Assembly (NCBI RefSeq): GCF_000317225.1
Contig: NZ_AJLL01000102.1
Coordinates: forward strand, 1 to 42,896
Direction: 5' to 3'
Length of the DNA: 42,896 nucleotides
DNA from: Fischerella thermalis PCC 7521
GTDB taxonomy: Bacteria; Cyanobacteriota; Cyanobacteriia; Cyanobacteriales; Nostocaceae
The position numbers and the translations under genes are program-made. The notes beneath the pieces were generated by a model that saw only the letters and a list, made by a program, of their open reading frames with translations, was not told where the DNA came from and did not search any database. Positions 1 to 8,588 of the stretch are shown here, one piece after another (the first letter of the stretch is position 1; each line of letters opens with the position of its first letter).

Positions 1-1
1 A

Positions 2-358
2 GCAATTGCATATAGCCACAAAGGTAAGGTGCTATGGCAAAAAAAACAATATAAAGAAGCTCTTGCAGCTTTTGATCAAGCTTTAATGAACGATCCACAA
101 TATTTTACTGCTTTGCGGGGTCGGGGTTTAGCACTTCAAGGTTTAAAGCAATATAAACAAGCGATCGCTCAATTTCAGCAGATGCTAAATGAATCTCCTT
201 TGACAGATACTCAAAAAGCAGAAACTTTGTATTACATGGGACAGACTCATTGTCAGTTGTCCCAATTTTCAGACGGAATTGTTGCTTTAGAAGCAGCCCT
301 CAAACTCAAACCAGACTACCAAGCAGCAGAAGAAGCGAAAGGTAAATGTAGTAGATGA
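2..358 (+). CDS. TPR-repeat protein, C-terminal part (5' end outside window)
   Basis: The frame is open to the left edge, and the residues before the first possible start (AIAYSHKGK) already fit helix A of a tetratricopeptide repeat, so the gene begins outside the window. About three TPR units of roughly 34 residues are visible: one across the left edge, one from YFTALRGRGLALQ, and one from AETLYYMGQTHC ending LKPDYQ. The W/L-G-Y-A-P pattern of TPRs is clear. TPRs are protein-binding scaffolds; no catalytic domain is visible in this part, so the role depends on the missing N-terminus. The next gene is convergent on the minus strand. Confidence 0.8.
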   Translation, partial: AIAYSHKGKVLWQKKQYKEALAAFDQALMNDPQYFTALRGRGLALQGLKQYKQAIAQFQQMLNESPLTDTQKAETLYYMGQTHCQLSQFSDGIVALEAALKLKPDYQAAEEAKGKCSR

Positions 359-506
359 TTAAAGCAAAGGGAATAACCCAGCTTCTCCAAGAGTTTCTTG
401 ACACTTTCAGGTCGTTGTTTGTCAAAAACCTCGTTGTCTCAGCCTTGAGTGGAAGCTACCACATTTTCATGCATGGCGGTGAAATTTTTTCATCGGGACT
501 ACCTTC

Positions 507-1490
507 TTAAGAGTCAAAGCTTTCATTGGTTTGTTTGACCTGAATGTTTAAGTTAGGTAATCCCTCTAACTTTTCTGGAGGAGGAAGTTCCTCTTGCGCT
601 AGGGGTACAAAAACTTTTAGACTTGTTGGTATGCACTCAATTTCTACTGGAGTTTTTCCTAGAACTTCACCATCAACAACAACTTTTTGAGGTGGCTCGG
701 TTGTAATTTTAAATTTTTTAGCTCGTAGATATCCAATGTCATTTCTTTCTGCTGGACTACCCGTAGAAGCTGTCTGAAATAAGTGAAATGTAGCCGCGAT
801 CGCAGCTGCTCTGTTAGCCGGAGCTACTATAGTTAAATCCAGCAATCCGTCATCTACAATGAGTCCTGCTGGCCCTTGGGCTAAAACGGATGTAGCAGGT
901 GCAGCATTTGCTACTGTTACTGCTGCTGCACAAGTTGAAATTACCTTATCTTCAGTTTCAATTTCTACATCAAATGACTGTAATTCACTTAATTGTTTAA
1001 ATCCAGCTATGATATAAGCCAAGAAACCAAAACGATTTTTCGATTCCCGGTCTGCTTTTTCTACGGTTTCTGCTTCAAAGCCAATACCTGTCAGCAGTAC
1101 CATTGGATAACCATTGCAAGTGGCAGTATCTACAATCCGCGTCCCACCTTGCAAAATTGTTTTGCAAGCACCTTCAATTGTGTCTGGTATGCCTAAGGCT
1201 GTGGCAAAGGCGTTTGCTGTTCCACGAGAAATGATGCCAAATGGAATATCACTACCTACTACAGCCGCCGCTGCTGCCGAGAGAGTGCCATCTCCTCCAG
1301 AAGCAATGATAGCATCTACTCCTCTTTGCACTGCATCGTGTGCTAGTTGATCGGCAGAGATTTCTTCTGTTGTGAAGTGAATATCCAGGTCGATTTCTGG
1401 CTCTAAGATAGCTCGAATTTGTGCCAACTCTTGCTCTGAGTCGCCCTGACCTGCTACTGGATTAAAAATGAGGCAGGCTGAACGTTTCAT
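507..1490 (-). CDS. Diacylglycerol kinase family lipid kinase (YegS/BmrU type)
   Basis: The 327-residue soluble protein has the hallmarks of the diacylglycerol/lipid kinase catalytic domain: an N-terminal FNPVAGQGDSE segment (residues 9-19), the nucleotide-binding GGDGT motif (residues 65-69) followed by an alanine-rich helix, and GIISRGTANAFATALGIP, which matches the family's G-T-x-N-x-x-A-x-x-L-G-I-P signature. The C-terminal half, with the VVVDGEVLG-like segment, fits the beta-sandwich domain of this family. Family members phosphorylate diacylglycerol or related lipids at the inner membrane face; the true substrate cannot be read from sequence. The length is close to the usual 300 residues with a short charged tail. 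It looks intact and is probably transcribed alone. Confidence 0.88.
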   Translation of the reverse strand: MKRSACLIFNPVAGQGDSEQELAQIRAILEPEIDLDIHFTTEEISADQLAHDAVQRGVDAIIASGGDGTLSAAAAAVVGSDIPFGIISRGTANAFATALGIPDTIEGACKTILQGGTRIVDTATCNGYPMVLLTGIGFEAETVEKADRESKNRFGFLAYIIAGFKQLSELQSFDVEIETEDKVISTCAAAVTVANAAPATSVLAQGPAGLIVDDGLLDLTIVAPANRAAAIAATFHLFQTASTGSPAERNDIGYLRAKKFKITTEPPQKVVVDGEVLGKTPVEIECIPTSLKVFVPLAQEELPPPEKLEGLPNLNIQVKQTNESFDS

Positions 1491-1634
1491 GTACTTAAAA
1501 ATAATATAGTTCGCAAAGTTATCAAATCAATTCTTAACATATCTGTAAAATTAAAACTTCCCCCTTACGATAGGATTTTGAGTAATGAATCGAAAGATTA
1601 GAAGTTCCAAGTTTTGAATTAGACCAAATACAAC

Positions 1635-1889
1635 CTAAACTTGTTCTGCATCTTGATTAAGTAATTCAAATTCATCCCGGGGCAATGATACTATGATACG
1701 CTCTGAAGTACAATCTACTTGAATTAGCCAGCGTCCTGTTGGGCGACCATTTGAAAGTAATTCTTCACCACAAACTACTCCAAGCTTTCCCGCTACATAT
1801 GCTGGATGCAGAACTATGACTTTTTGTGTAACCAACGGTTGTCGAGATTTTAGCATTACCCCAATTTCCATCCACACTACGATTCTCAA
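1635..1889 (-). CDS. Small hypothetical protein
   Basis: This is an 84-residue frame without a domain I can name. The central part (KVIVLHPAYVAGKLGVVCGEE, then GRWLIQVD and IIVSLPRDEFELL) looks like a compact all-beta fold and reads as real protein rather than shadow ORF. The start is uncertain: methionines at residues 1, 7 and 12 are possible. The one at residue 12 (position 1856) is preceded by GGGGT on the coding strand, which would give a 73-residue product. It lies between the lipid kinase and the broken response regulator, all on the minus strand but separated by gaps of about 100 bp, so an operon is doubtful. Confidence 0.55.
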   Translation of the reverse strand: MRIVVWMEIGVMLKSRQPLVTQKVIVLHPAYVAGKLGVVCGEELLSNGRPTGRWLIQVDCTSERIIVSLPRDEFELLNQDAEQV

Positions 1890-1984
1890 ATTTATGCATC
1901 CCGATCATAAGAGTTCTTCAAAATAGCTGCAAAGCTTCATTGTCTTAATTTTGGTTTAAGTAAGTAGATTCATTATTGTAATAA

Positions 1985-2363
1985 TTATTTTTTATCAGAT
2001 AGACTGGCAACTACTTTTACTAATCTATCGGGATCAATAGGTTTGGTTAGGTGCGTCTGAAAACCTGCATTGAGTACGAGGATATCTTCATCATCTCTCA
2101 AGTAACCTGTTACGGCAATAGCTGGAATAAATCCACCGAGTTCTTGCTCACGGGAGCGAACCTTCTGGATTAACGAGCAGCCATTTCCATCTGGTAAATT
2201 AATGCTACTGATCAAGATACTTGGTTTCATATATTCGAGTGCTAAGAGTGCTTCACTAATTGCTGTTACTACTATTACGCCTCCTCCAGCGTCTTGCAGT
2301 ACAAAAGTTCTCTACTAAAAGTATCTGTAAACCATTAAGTGTATGAAATTCATTTGATATCAT
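1985..2363 (-). pseudogene. Frameshifted response-regulator receiver domain
   Basis: The downstream part (from position 2230) encodes the second half of a CheY-like receiver: ILISSINLPDGNG, IPAIAVTGYL and THLTKPIDPDRL, with the conserved T and the K-P pair. The same frame stays open upstream (RTFVLQDAGGGVIVVTAISE) until two consecutive stop codons near 2310. The true N-terminus is in another frame: an ATG at 2363 starts MISNEFHTLNGLQILLVEN, the usual receiver opening. Joining the frames leaves out several residues normally found between LLVE and RTFVL, where the acidic pocket lies, so a small deletion caused the shift. The phospho-acceptor aspartate is also replaced by serine in LISSINLP. The gene is almost certainly non-functional as a phosphorelay receiver. 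Confidence 0.75.
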
Positions 2364-2703
2364 TAATATGTCCAAATATTTCTGATTTTACTATTTCGAA
2401 AATCTCGTTATTTAAATAATTTACTTTTTATGTATAAAAGCATAAAAATGCTTTTAATTAATGAAAGAATATTCAATGTTTACGTGAAATTTAAATTTTA
2501 TATTTACTAGCTAAGCTCAAATAATATCGTCAAAATCAAAACTACGCATCTATCTATATGATGAGTAGAATAGGGAATATTGTTAAATCATACTGTAGCA
2601 GTAACTACAACGAATCAATTATACTGAAATCAGTATGATGGGAGACTATCTGATATCTTTAGAAAAGCATGGGCAAATATAATTTGTCAAAAAATTAAAG
2701 TTT
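2364..2703. other. AT-rich intergenic region with small inverted repeats
   Basis: No convincing gene is seen. It contains small perfect inverted repeats: AAAAGCAT/ATGCTTTT near 2437-2456, TACTG/CAGTA at 2591-2603 and ATACTGA/TCAGTAT at 2621-2636. A GTA-N8-TAC match (2595-2608) resembles the NtcA consensus, but no gene on the plus strand follows it at a useful distance. Confidence 0.4.
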
Positions 2704-2722
2704 ATATCAAGTATGGCTAATC

Positions 2723-2859
2723 ATATCAAGTCCGGCTAATTACTTACGATATTATTGTGATGCAGTTGGGCATTGGGCATTGATTTTTGCCATTACCCAT
2801 TACCAATTACCAATTACCGGCCTTCACAGATATGATAAGTCTTTAAACGGACATGATAT
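2723..2859. mobile_element. MITE-like element, copy 1, with imperfect terminal inverted repeats
   Basis: A second copy lies in inverted orientation at 19155-19290. The left end (ATATCAAGTCCGGC, positions 2723-2752) and the reverse complement of the right end (ATATCATGTCCGTTT) match at 23 of 30 positions, so the element has imperfect terminal inverted repeats. The middle holds degenerate heptamers of the TAATGGG/TAATTGG kind. A 19-bp tandem partial copy of the left end precedes it (2704-2722, ATATCAAGTATGGCTAATC). The right end overlaps the stop codon of tmk (2859-2861). No ORF is inside, so mobilisation would need a transposase elsewhere. Confidence 0.65.
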
Positions 2860-3509
2860 CACTTATCATCTTGCAAGAAGTCTAATTTAAGTCTCTGAGT
2901 TAAAACGTCTTGAATTTGTTTTTCTACTATCTCTACACTGGCACTAGCGTCTATACGTACAATTCTGTGTGGTTCGGTTGTAGCTAATTCTGCATATCCT
3001 TGTTGTATGCGACGATGAAAGGCAATTGCTTCTTGTTCAATGCGGTCTAGCGCCATAGTTGTTCCACGTTTGCGGGTTAATCCGACCTCAACATCAAGAT
3101 CAAGCCATAGGGTAATATCACTTTCTAAGCCATCAGTGGCAATGCTGTTGAGCTTATGGATTAAGCTCATATCTAAGCCACGACCATAACCTTGGTAAGC
3201 AATGGTGGAGTCAGTATAGCGATCGCATAATATTATTTTCCCGGCTGCAAGATTTGGTCTGAGTTCTTCTTCCACGTGTTGCGATCGGTCAGCAGCGTAT
3301 AATAACAACTCTGTTCTATCAGCGATCGGCTGATCTAGTGACTTTTCTAGTAACAAGCGCCTCAGATGCAAGCCTAAAGGAGTTCCTCCCGGTTCACGAG
3401 TCACTGCGACAGAGAGACCCAGGCTTTGCAACCACTTACTACAAAGTTGTATCTGAGTTGTTTTGCCGCAACCTTCTACCCCTTCAAATACGATCAATTT
3501 ACCGTTCAT
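2859..3509 (-). CDS. tmk: Thymidylate kinase
   Basis: The product phosphorylates dTMP to dTDP with ATP, an essential cytosolic step in dTTP synthesis. The 216-residue reading starts at MNGKLIVFEG and has the P-loop EGVEGCGKTT (residues 9-18), the REPGGTPLG segment after the first beta strand, the DRY motif in LCDRYTDSTIAYQGYGRG, and LDLDVEVGLTRKR leading to the lid. The frame is open for 43 more codons upstream, but those codons antisense the DUF2382 remnant and look nothing like thymidylate kinase, so I place the start at 3509. The stop codon lies in the end of the MITE-like element, which may have replaced the original 3' end. Confidence 0.92.
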   Translation of the reverse strand: MNGKLIVFEGVEGCGKTTQIQLCSKWLQSLGLSVAVTREPGGTPLGLHLRRLLLEKSLDQPIADRTELLLYAADRSQHVEEELRPNLAAGKIILCDRYTDSTIAYQGYGRGLDMSLIHKLNSIATDGLESDITLWLDLDVEVGLTRKRGTTMALDRIEQEAIAFHRRIQQGYAELATTEPHRIVRIDASASVEIVEKQIQDVLTQRLKLDFLQDDK

Positions 3510-3550
3510 TTTGCTGAACCGATTTTTACCTAGGTGCTTTATTAGGGTAG

Positions 3551-3865
3551 CAGGTATGTTGCTCAAACCTGAAAATTGGAAATACAGCCCGTGTAGCAGT
3601 TCCCGTTGCAAAAGAGCGAGTTGTAATTGAGCGCACAAATCCTACTAATGCTACACCAACCAGTCCAGATCAGGCCTTTCGTGAAGGTGAAGCAGCTCGC
3701 ATGGAAATTTACGAAGAAACACCCGATATTCGCAAAGAAGCTGTTGTGCGCGAAGAAGTCCGAGTCAAGAAAGTTGTAGAACAGGACACAGTTCAAGCTC
3801 AAGAAAATGTTCGACGCGAAGAGCTTGACATAGATAGCGAGGGGCGTCCGATTGTGTACAAGTAA
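3551..3865 (+). pseudogene. Remnant of a DUF2382 (YsnF/AvaK-type) stress protein
   Basis: A plus-strand frame between stops at 3548 and 3863 reads as the C-terminal DUF2382 domain: ARVAVPVAKERVVIERT, FREGEAARMEIYEETPDI, then RKEAVVREEVRVKKVVEQ and a terminal REELDIDSEGRPIVYK. This matches the conserved acidic/basic repeat of DUF2382 proteins, in which the domain usually follows a PRC-barrel and reaches 250-300 residues. Here about 95 residues remain and there is no start codon until an internal ATG near 3701. The normal N-terminal half is missing, and the 5' flank now abuts the tmk start region. It is best read as a truncated relic; translation from an internal start is possible but unsupported. 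Confidence 0.7.
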
Positions 3866-4046
3866 GTTCAAGTCAAAGTCTCACACTCAGCAGATATGCC
3901 GCCCAAAAGGCGTACTCAGGGCGGGGTGTAACTCAGGTGAGTAAATAAAAATTAACGACAGTCAGCAACATAAGTGGCACAGCTAGAGCGAAAATACAGT
4001 TGGAGAAACTGATGATTTAAGTATCTTAGCTGCATTGCTACTACTT

Positions 4047-7000
4047 ATGTCATCCCCCCTTGACCGCCCACTCAAAATTGAAATTAGGCTGCCATCCTAC
4101 CATCCGCAGTTACTGCAAGGACTTGATACGTGGTTGCGCTTGGGCTTGATATCTGATGCCCAAATTCGGCAATTATGTCGAGAACACCTTGTTTGCAAAG
4201 TAGTATTGGAATCTCAGATTCAACCTGAACCAGAGAAAGCAACTGTCACATCTACATCTGTACAACCTGTAACTACTAACAAAGTTCAGCCACCACCAGA
4301 ACCAGTAAAACCGAATTTTGCCACAGAAATATTGCAGTCACTTCTATCAGAATTAAGTGTGCGTTGGCTGCTGTTTTTGGGTGTATTTCTGGTAGTGTTG
4401 TCTTCTGGAGTGCTTGCAGCTAGCCAGTGGGAAAGATTTCCTGCATCAGGACAGTATGGGGTTTTGTTTGCTTATACCCTGAGTTTTGCGGGAATGAGTT
4501 TGTGGACAGCCAAGCAAAGTAATTTAAGACTGACGGCACAGACATTATTAATTGTCACGCTTTTATTGGTGCCAATAAATTTTTGGGCGATGGATCGCTT
4601 TGGGCTGTGGCACAATCCTGTGAACTGGATAGTAGTGGCGATCGCCTCTATTTGTCTAAGTGCGATTACAATTTTGATCGGCAAAAGTCGCCTATTTCCA
4701 GCCAATTTAGCAAATCAAAAATTATTTTTAGTAAATATTCTCGGCTTAAGTTATCTGCACTGGGGCTGGAATCTACCAATATTTCCCTTAATTGCCCTTT
4801 ATCTGGCAGTTGTAGGAACGACTCTGATTACCGCTTATCAAACTCGTTTGCGATCACGACAAACAGATAACGGTATTAGTTTATCTGCCTTGGTTGTGGT
4901 TTATGCCTTACTGGTATTGTTAGTTAGGGGAATTTTTATTCACCACCTAGATGTGACGCAGTTGGGGTTAGCTGTTGGTATTTGTGGTTGGCTGCTAACT
5001 TGGTTGGCACTATCGAAAGGTGTAGAGACGCGCCATGGCGCGTCTCTACAAGCCCCATCTGTACCTTGGCAACTAATCGGTGGTATCTTGTTATTCCTCG
5101 GTTGGTTGGTTTCGATAGTATCTCATCCTTGGCAGGCAATAGGTGTAAGTGGTTTGGGTTTGTGGTTTTGCGCTCGTCGTTTGCAACTATATAACCACAA
5201 GCGTGACTTTGTAGCTATTTTTGCAATCGGTTTGCAGGCTATCTGGCTGGGCTGGCGGTTAGTACCTGATGCTTTACAGCAAAGGGCGATCGCCACTGCA
5301 ACTCAACTCACCAATTCGCACAATCATCCTTGGGCGTTACTAAGTATTGCTTTATTTCCCTATGTCATTTTGATGGTGCTGCTGACAGACAAGCTGTACT
5401 GCACTAGTAGAAGAGAAATAGCTAAGTTTGGCGAAAAGCTAACATTGGGTTTTGCTTCTGCGTTAACCGTAATTGCCTTAGTTAACCCAGGATTGCGATC
5501 GCTAAATCTACTTCTATCCACAATTACTTTAGCAATTGTCACACAAAGGTACATGTATCGCGACAGAGGAACAAGGGAACAAGCAGATATTGTTGCAGAT
5601 CCCTCATCTTTGTCCTTCCCTGTCTCCCCAACCTTAATATTTCTCACTCATATCACCGGAGTGTTGACGCTGTGTTCGATCATTGATTGGGTGTTCCCAA
5701 ATCTGAGTAATGAAATCTGGGCAACTATTTTACTGGTCGTGATGGTAGCCGAGTGGCTATTTAGTCTTGGTTATGGTTGGTGGCAACGTAGTGCTTGGTA
5801 TATTGGTTTGGGACTAGCTGCAATTAGTTTTTACCTATTTTGGGTAAATGCTGAATTCGCCTGGAGAAACTATGCTGTCAATAATGCGAGTTGGGGGCTG
5901 ATTTGGTTAACTACTCCCCTAACTCTCACAGGTGTCGCTAGTCGTAGTGGTGGAGAAAAGCGGGATTTTACTACTGTCTTGAGTGTCATCGGGTTGGGAC
6001 TTACCCAGTTACTCACTTTACCTGTAGCTACAGCCAGATTAATCGGTTTGACAGTTGCTGCGGCTTTGATGTTTGTAAACACTAGTTTTTTAAGACACAA
6101 AGCTTATGCGGTAATTACAGTTGGTTTTGTTCTGAGTGCGATCGCCACCTTGCTGTGGGAAGGCGTACCCGGTTTCCCGAAACTATCAGTACAAGGGTGG
6201 TTTGTAGTCGGGGCAATAACTATCTTATGTTTATGGTTGACTCGCACAGCACTGCGACAAAGAAGTAATGAATTAGCAAATATTTATGCAGTTGCCACAG
6301 ATAGATGGGCGATCGCATTAACTGGTGTAGAGTTATTGAGTTTGACACTGCACTCTGTCTGGATTTACCAAAAAGTTGCAACTCCTGGATTATTGTATGT
6401 AGCTGCTAATGTGATTATTCTGGCAGCCATCATTTATCGTAGTTGGCGACAACCAACAAATTCTGCCTTTTATGGCATTGGTTGGTGTTTAGAATTATTA
6501 ATTGCCGAGTTGCTGGCTTTTGGTGAACGTTCGACTATTCAAATTGCGATCGCCAATATAGCCTTGGGTTTATTCTCTCAGTTGTTTGGAGAATGGTGGC
6601 AACGGCGACACCGCCTAGAAAGATTGCCTAGCAGCTTTCACATTCTTCCATTGATCTATGCAAGTTTCAGCTTACTGCTACGATTGAACACCTTCACAGA
6701 CTGGACGGGTTTGGCTTCTTTGGGTGTAGCTGTAATTGTGATTGGAGTGGGGCGACGTCGGCAAGAATTTAAACCCCTAGTTTACCTGGGAATTTTAGGT
6801 ATATCAATTTCTGCCTATGAACTGTTGTTCTATCAAATGCTGCAAGCTTCGGGGGGTGCGTGGGGCGATGGTTTAATTGCGATGTCAGCTTTAGGCACAA
6901 GCATCATGTATGCCTATCGTATATTGTCCCCTTGGCTGGTCAATTATTTACGACTGACACCACAAGAATTAAAAGTGATTGCCCATCTGCATTGGGCTTG

Positions 7001-7976
7001 GAGTAGTTTTTTGCTAATAGTTGCGATCGCCGCACCCATCCAAGTTAACCGCCTCTTGGGTTTAGGAACAGGTATATTTTTGGTTCGTTACGCCATCTTT
7101 CAGGGAAGACGCCCACAGCACAGAGAAAACAGCAGTAACTTTGCGTCAGTAGCGACACCCGATGAAATTTGGGTTTACCTGGGGTTATTAGAAGTAGCTG
7201 CGATGAGGGTTTTTTGGCGAGAAACGGCTGTGGGACAATGGTTTGCTGGGCCGTTAGTACCTTGGAATGCTGCGATCGCCTGTGTGGTTGCCTATTTCCT
7301 CTACATCTTACCTTGGGAAACTTGGGGTTGGTCGAAAAGACCTTGGCAAAGAGCCGCCTACATCATACCACTAATACTTTTATGGGAAACCAGGCTGCTA
7401 ATTCATCCAATTGCTTTGCTGTTAACAGCTGGATTTTATGCTTTCCTTGGCAAATTTAGCAATCAATTCCGTGTCACTTACATCAGCGTGGCGTTGATTG
7501 ATTGGGCTATTTTCCGCTGGTTTGCTGTCTTGGGTTTGAATGATAGTTTATGGTATGTGACAGTAATCGGCTTATCCCTACTATATGTTGCCCAATTTGA
7601 TCCCCAACTAAGACAACCAGAAATGAAAGCCAGCCGTCACTACTGGCGACTGCTGAGTAGCGGCTTAATTTGTGGGTGGGCGATATTATTTCATCAAGAT
7701 ACAGTCCTGATACCAGGAATCTTCAGTCTGATCGCTATCTTTGCAGGCTTAGGTTTGCGAGTGCGGGCTTTTCTGTATGTTGGTACAGCCACATTTATCA
7801 TCACCGCTTTTTATCAATTGGTTCTTTTTAGCTTGCGCTACCCATTCTTTAAATGGATTATTAGCTTAGTAGTGGGTATCATCTTCATTTCCATCGCCGC
7901 CAACTTTGAAACTCATCGCGCCCAGTTAAATTCTTTACTTCGCAATACAAGCGATAAATTTCAAGATTGGGAGTAG
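4047..7976 (+). CDS. Very large polytopic membrane protein, unknown function
   Basis: The 1,310-residue protein starts with a soluble segment (residues 1-100) with a DxxLxLGLISDAQIRQLCRE helix of the kind found in front of DUF2157-type membrane proteins, then a proline/threonine linker, then some thirty or more hydrophobic helices to the end. No catalytic motif is visible; tryptophan and leucine are very abundant. I chose ATG 4047 over the TTG at 4035 because the four extra codons (MLLL) add nothing. A 30-bp perfect palindrome (5021-5050) lies in frame at residues 325-335 and adds VETRHGASLQ in a loop between two helices. No tight operon partner: the next gene is 190 bp downstream. The DUF2157 link is an inference from memory. 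Confidence 0.8.
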   Translation: MSSPLDRPLKIEIRLPSYHPQLLQGLDTWLRLGLISDAQIRQLCREHLVCKVVLESQIQPEPEKATVTSTSVQPVTTNKVQPPPEPVKPNFATEILQSLLSELSVRWLLFLGVFLVVLSSGVLAASQWERFPASGQYGVLFAYTLSFAGMSLWTAKQSNLRLTAQTLLIVTLLLVPINFWAMDRFGLWHNPVNWIVVAIASICLSAITILIGKSRLFPANLANQKLFLVNILGLSYLHWGWNLPIFPLIALYLAVVGTTLITAYQTRLRSRQTDNGISLSALVVVYALLVLLVRGIFIHHLDVTQLGLAVGICGWLLTWLALSKGVETRHGASLQAPSVPWQLIGGILLFLGWLVSIVSHPWQAIGVSGLGLWFCARRLQLYNHKRDFVAIFAIGLQAIWLGWRLVPDALQQRAIATATQLTNSHNHPWALLSIALFPYVILMVLLTDKLYCTSRREIAKFGEKLTLGFASALTVIALVNPGLRSLNLLLSTITLAIVTQRYMYRDRGTREQADIVADPSSLSFPVSPTLIFLTHITGVLTLCSIIDWVFPNLSNEIWATILLVVMVAEWLFSLGYGWWQRSAWYIGLGLAAISFYLFWVNAEFAWRNYAVNNASWGLIWLTTPLTLTGVASRSGGEKRDFTTVLSVIGLGLTQLLTLPVATARLIGLTVAAALMFVNTSFLRHKAYAVITVGFVLSAIATLLWEGVPGFPKLSVQGWFVVGAITILCLWLTRTALRQRSNELANIYAVATDRWAIALTGVELLSLTLHSVWIYQKVATPGLLYVAANVIILAAIIYRSWRQPTNSAFYGIGWCLELLIAELLAFGERSTIQIAIANIALGLFSQLFGEWWQRRHRLERLPSSFHILPLIYASFSLLLRLNTFTDWTGLASLGVAVIVIGVGRRRQEFKPLVYLGILGISISAYELLFYQMLQASGGAWGDGLIAMSALGTSIMYAYRILSPWLVNYLRLTPQELKVIAHLHWAWSSFLLIVAIAAPIQVNRLLGLGTGIFLVRYAIFQGRRPQHRENSSNFASVATPDEIWVYLGLLEVAAMRVFWRETAVGQWFAGPLVPWNAAIACVVAYFLYILPWETWGWSKRPWQRAAYIIPLILLWETRLLIHPIALLLTAGFYAFLGKFSNQFRVTYISVALIDWAIFRWFAVLGLNDSLWYVTVIGLSLLYVAQFDPQLRQPEMKASRHYWRLLSSGLICGWAILFHQDTVLIPGIFSLIAIFAGLGLRVRAFLYVGTATFIITAFYQLVLFSLRYPFFKWIISLVVGIIFISIAANFETHRAQLNSLLRNTSDKFQDWE
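5021..5050. repeat. REP-like palindrome, GCGCC core, inside the membrane protein gene
   Basis: Perfect 30-bp palindrome: arm TGTAGAGACG, core CGCCATGGCG, arm CGTCTCTACA. The arms equal those of the repeats around the RAYT gene, but the core differs on both halves together. It is read in frame as VETRHGASLQ. Confidence 0.9.
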
Positions 7977-8166
7977 ATCACTCCTGTTTCTTCTGTGTGT
8001 TTTCTGTTTATCTGCGGTTCAATTAAAAAAACACAGAGACACAGAGGACACAGAGAAAATTGTGCGAAATATCTTTAGCTCAGATGTTAGTTTTTGAAAA
8101 ACACTGGGTATTCTCTTAACAGGAGGATTGCTGGTACTTAAGTATTTACCGCAGTAACTGTTGAAG
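7977..8166. other. Short intergenic region with inverted low-complexity tracts
   Basis: It contains a purine-rich ACACAGAG repeat (8030-8058) that can partly pair with the pyrimidine-rich TTCTTCTGTGTG tract at 7988-8000. It may act as a terminator for the membrane protein gene, but there is no clean stem and T-run. A possible SD-like AGGAGG (8121-8126) is too far from the next start to serve it. Confidence 0.3.
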
Positions 8167-8574
8167 ATGGCTAGTTCAGGTGAAGAATACCTAGTCGCCC
8201 ACCGTAAAAAAATAGAGCGGCGACAAAAGATTTTGACTTGGGTGTCAATTGTATCTTTTTTTGGCTCTGGGGTGTTTGCTATAGTTCCTACACTGCAACA
8301 GGCTATTCAAAACCCTAAACCAGTGACATCTTCTGCTGATACCTCGTTACAACAACAAGCCCAGGGTTTCGAGTTGGTATTACAGCGAGAACCAGAAAAC
8401 CAAACTGCATTGGAAGGGTTAGTGAAAATACGGTTGCAGCTAGGTGATATGAAGGGTGCGATCGCACCCTTGGAAAAGTTGGTGAAATTGAATCCAGAAC
8501 GACAAAATTACAAAGTCCTCTTAGAAGAGTTGAAAAAACAAGTCAGTAGCAAGAACAAACAAGAGAATAACTAA
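8167..8574 (+). CDS. Membrane-anchored TPR-like protein
   Basis: The product is 135 residues from ATG 8167 (TTG 8161 is two codons upstream). The N-terminus is basic ([10 protein letters not shown]), followed by one transmembrane helix ([20 protein letters not shown], about residues 22-42), a linker, and one and a half TPR-like repeats: [19 protein letters not shown] and [20 protein letters not shown]. The tail is lysine-rich. The topology suggests a TPR facing the periplasm or thylakoid lumen, anchored in the membrane. The gap to the downstream glycosyltransferase gene is only 14 bp, so the two are probably co-transcribed, and this protein may be an assembly partner for the surface-glycan machinery; that role is inference. 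Confidence 0.75.
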   Translation: MASSGEEYLVAHRKKIERRQKILTWVSIVSFFGSGVFAIVPTLQQAIQNPKPVTSSADTSLQQQAQGFELVLQREPENQTALEGLVKIRLQLGDMKGAIAPLEKLVKLNPERQNYKVLLEELKKQVSSKNKQENN

Positions 8575-8588
8575 TTAAAAATATAAGT

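Noticed and set aside
2595-2608. GTA-N8-TAC match as an NtcA site
   Set aside because: No plus- or minus-strand gene start lies at the right distance, and short inverted repeats account for the symmetry.
3510-3638. Longer N-terminus for thymidylate kinase
   Set aside because: The extra 43 residues are antisense to a DUF2382 remnant and do not resemble the family, which begins just before the P-loop.
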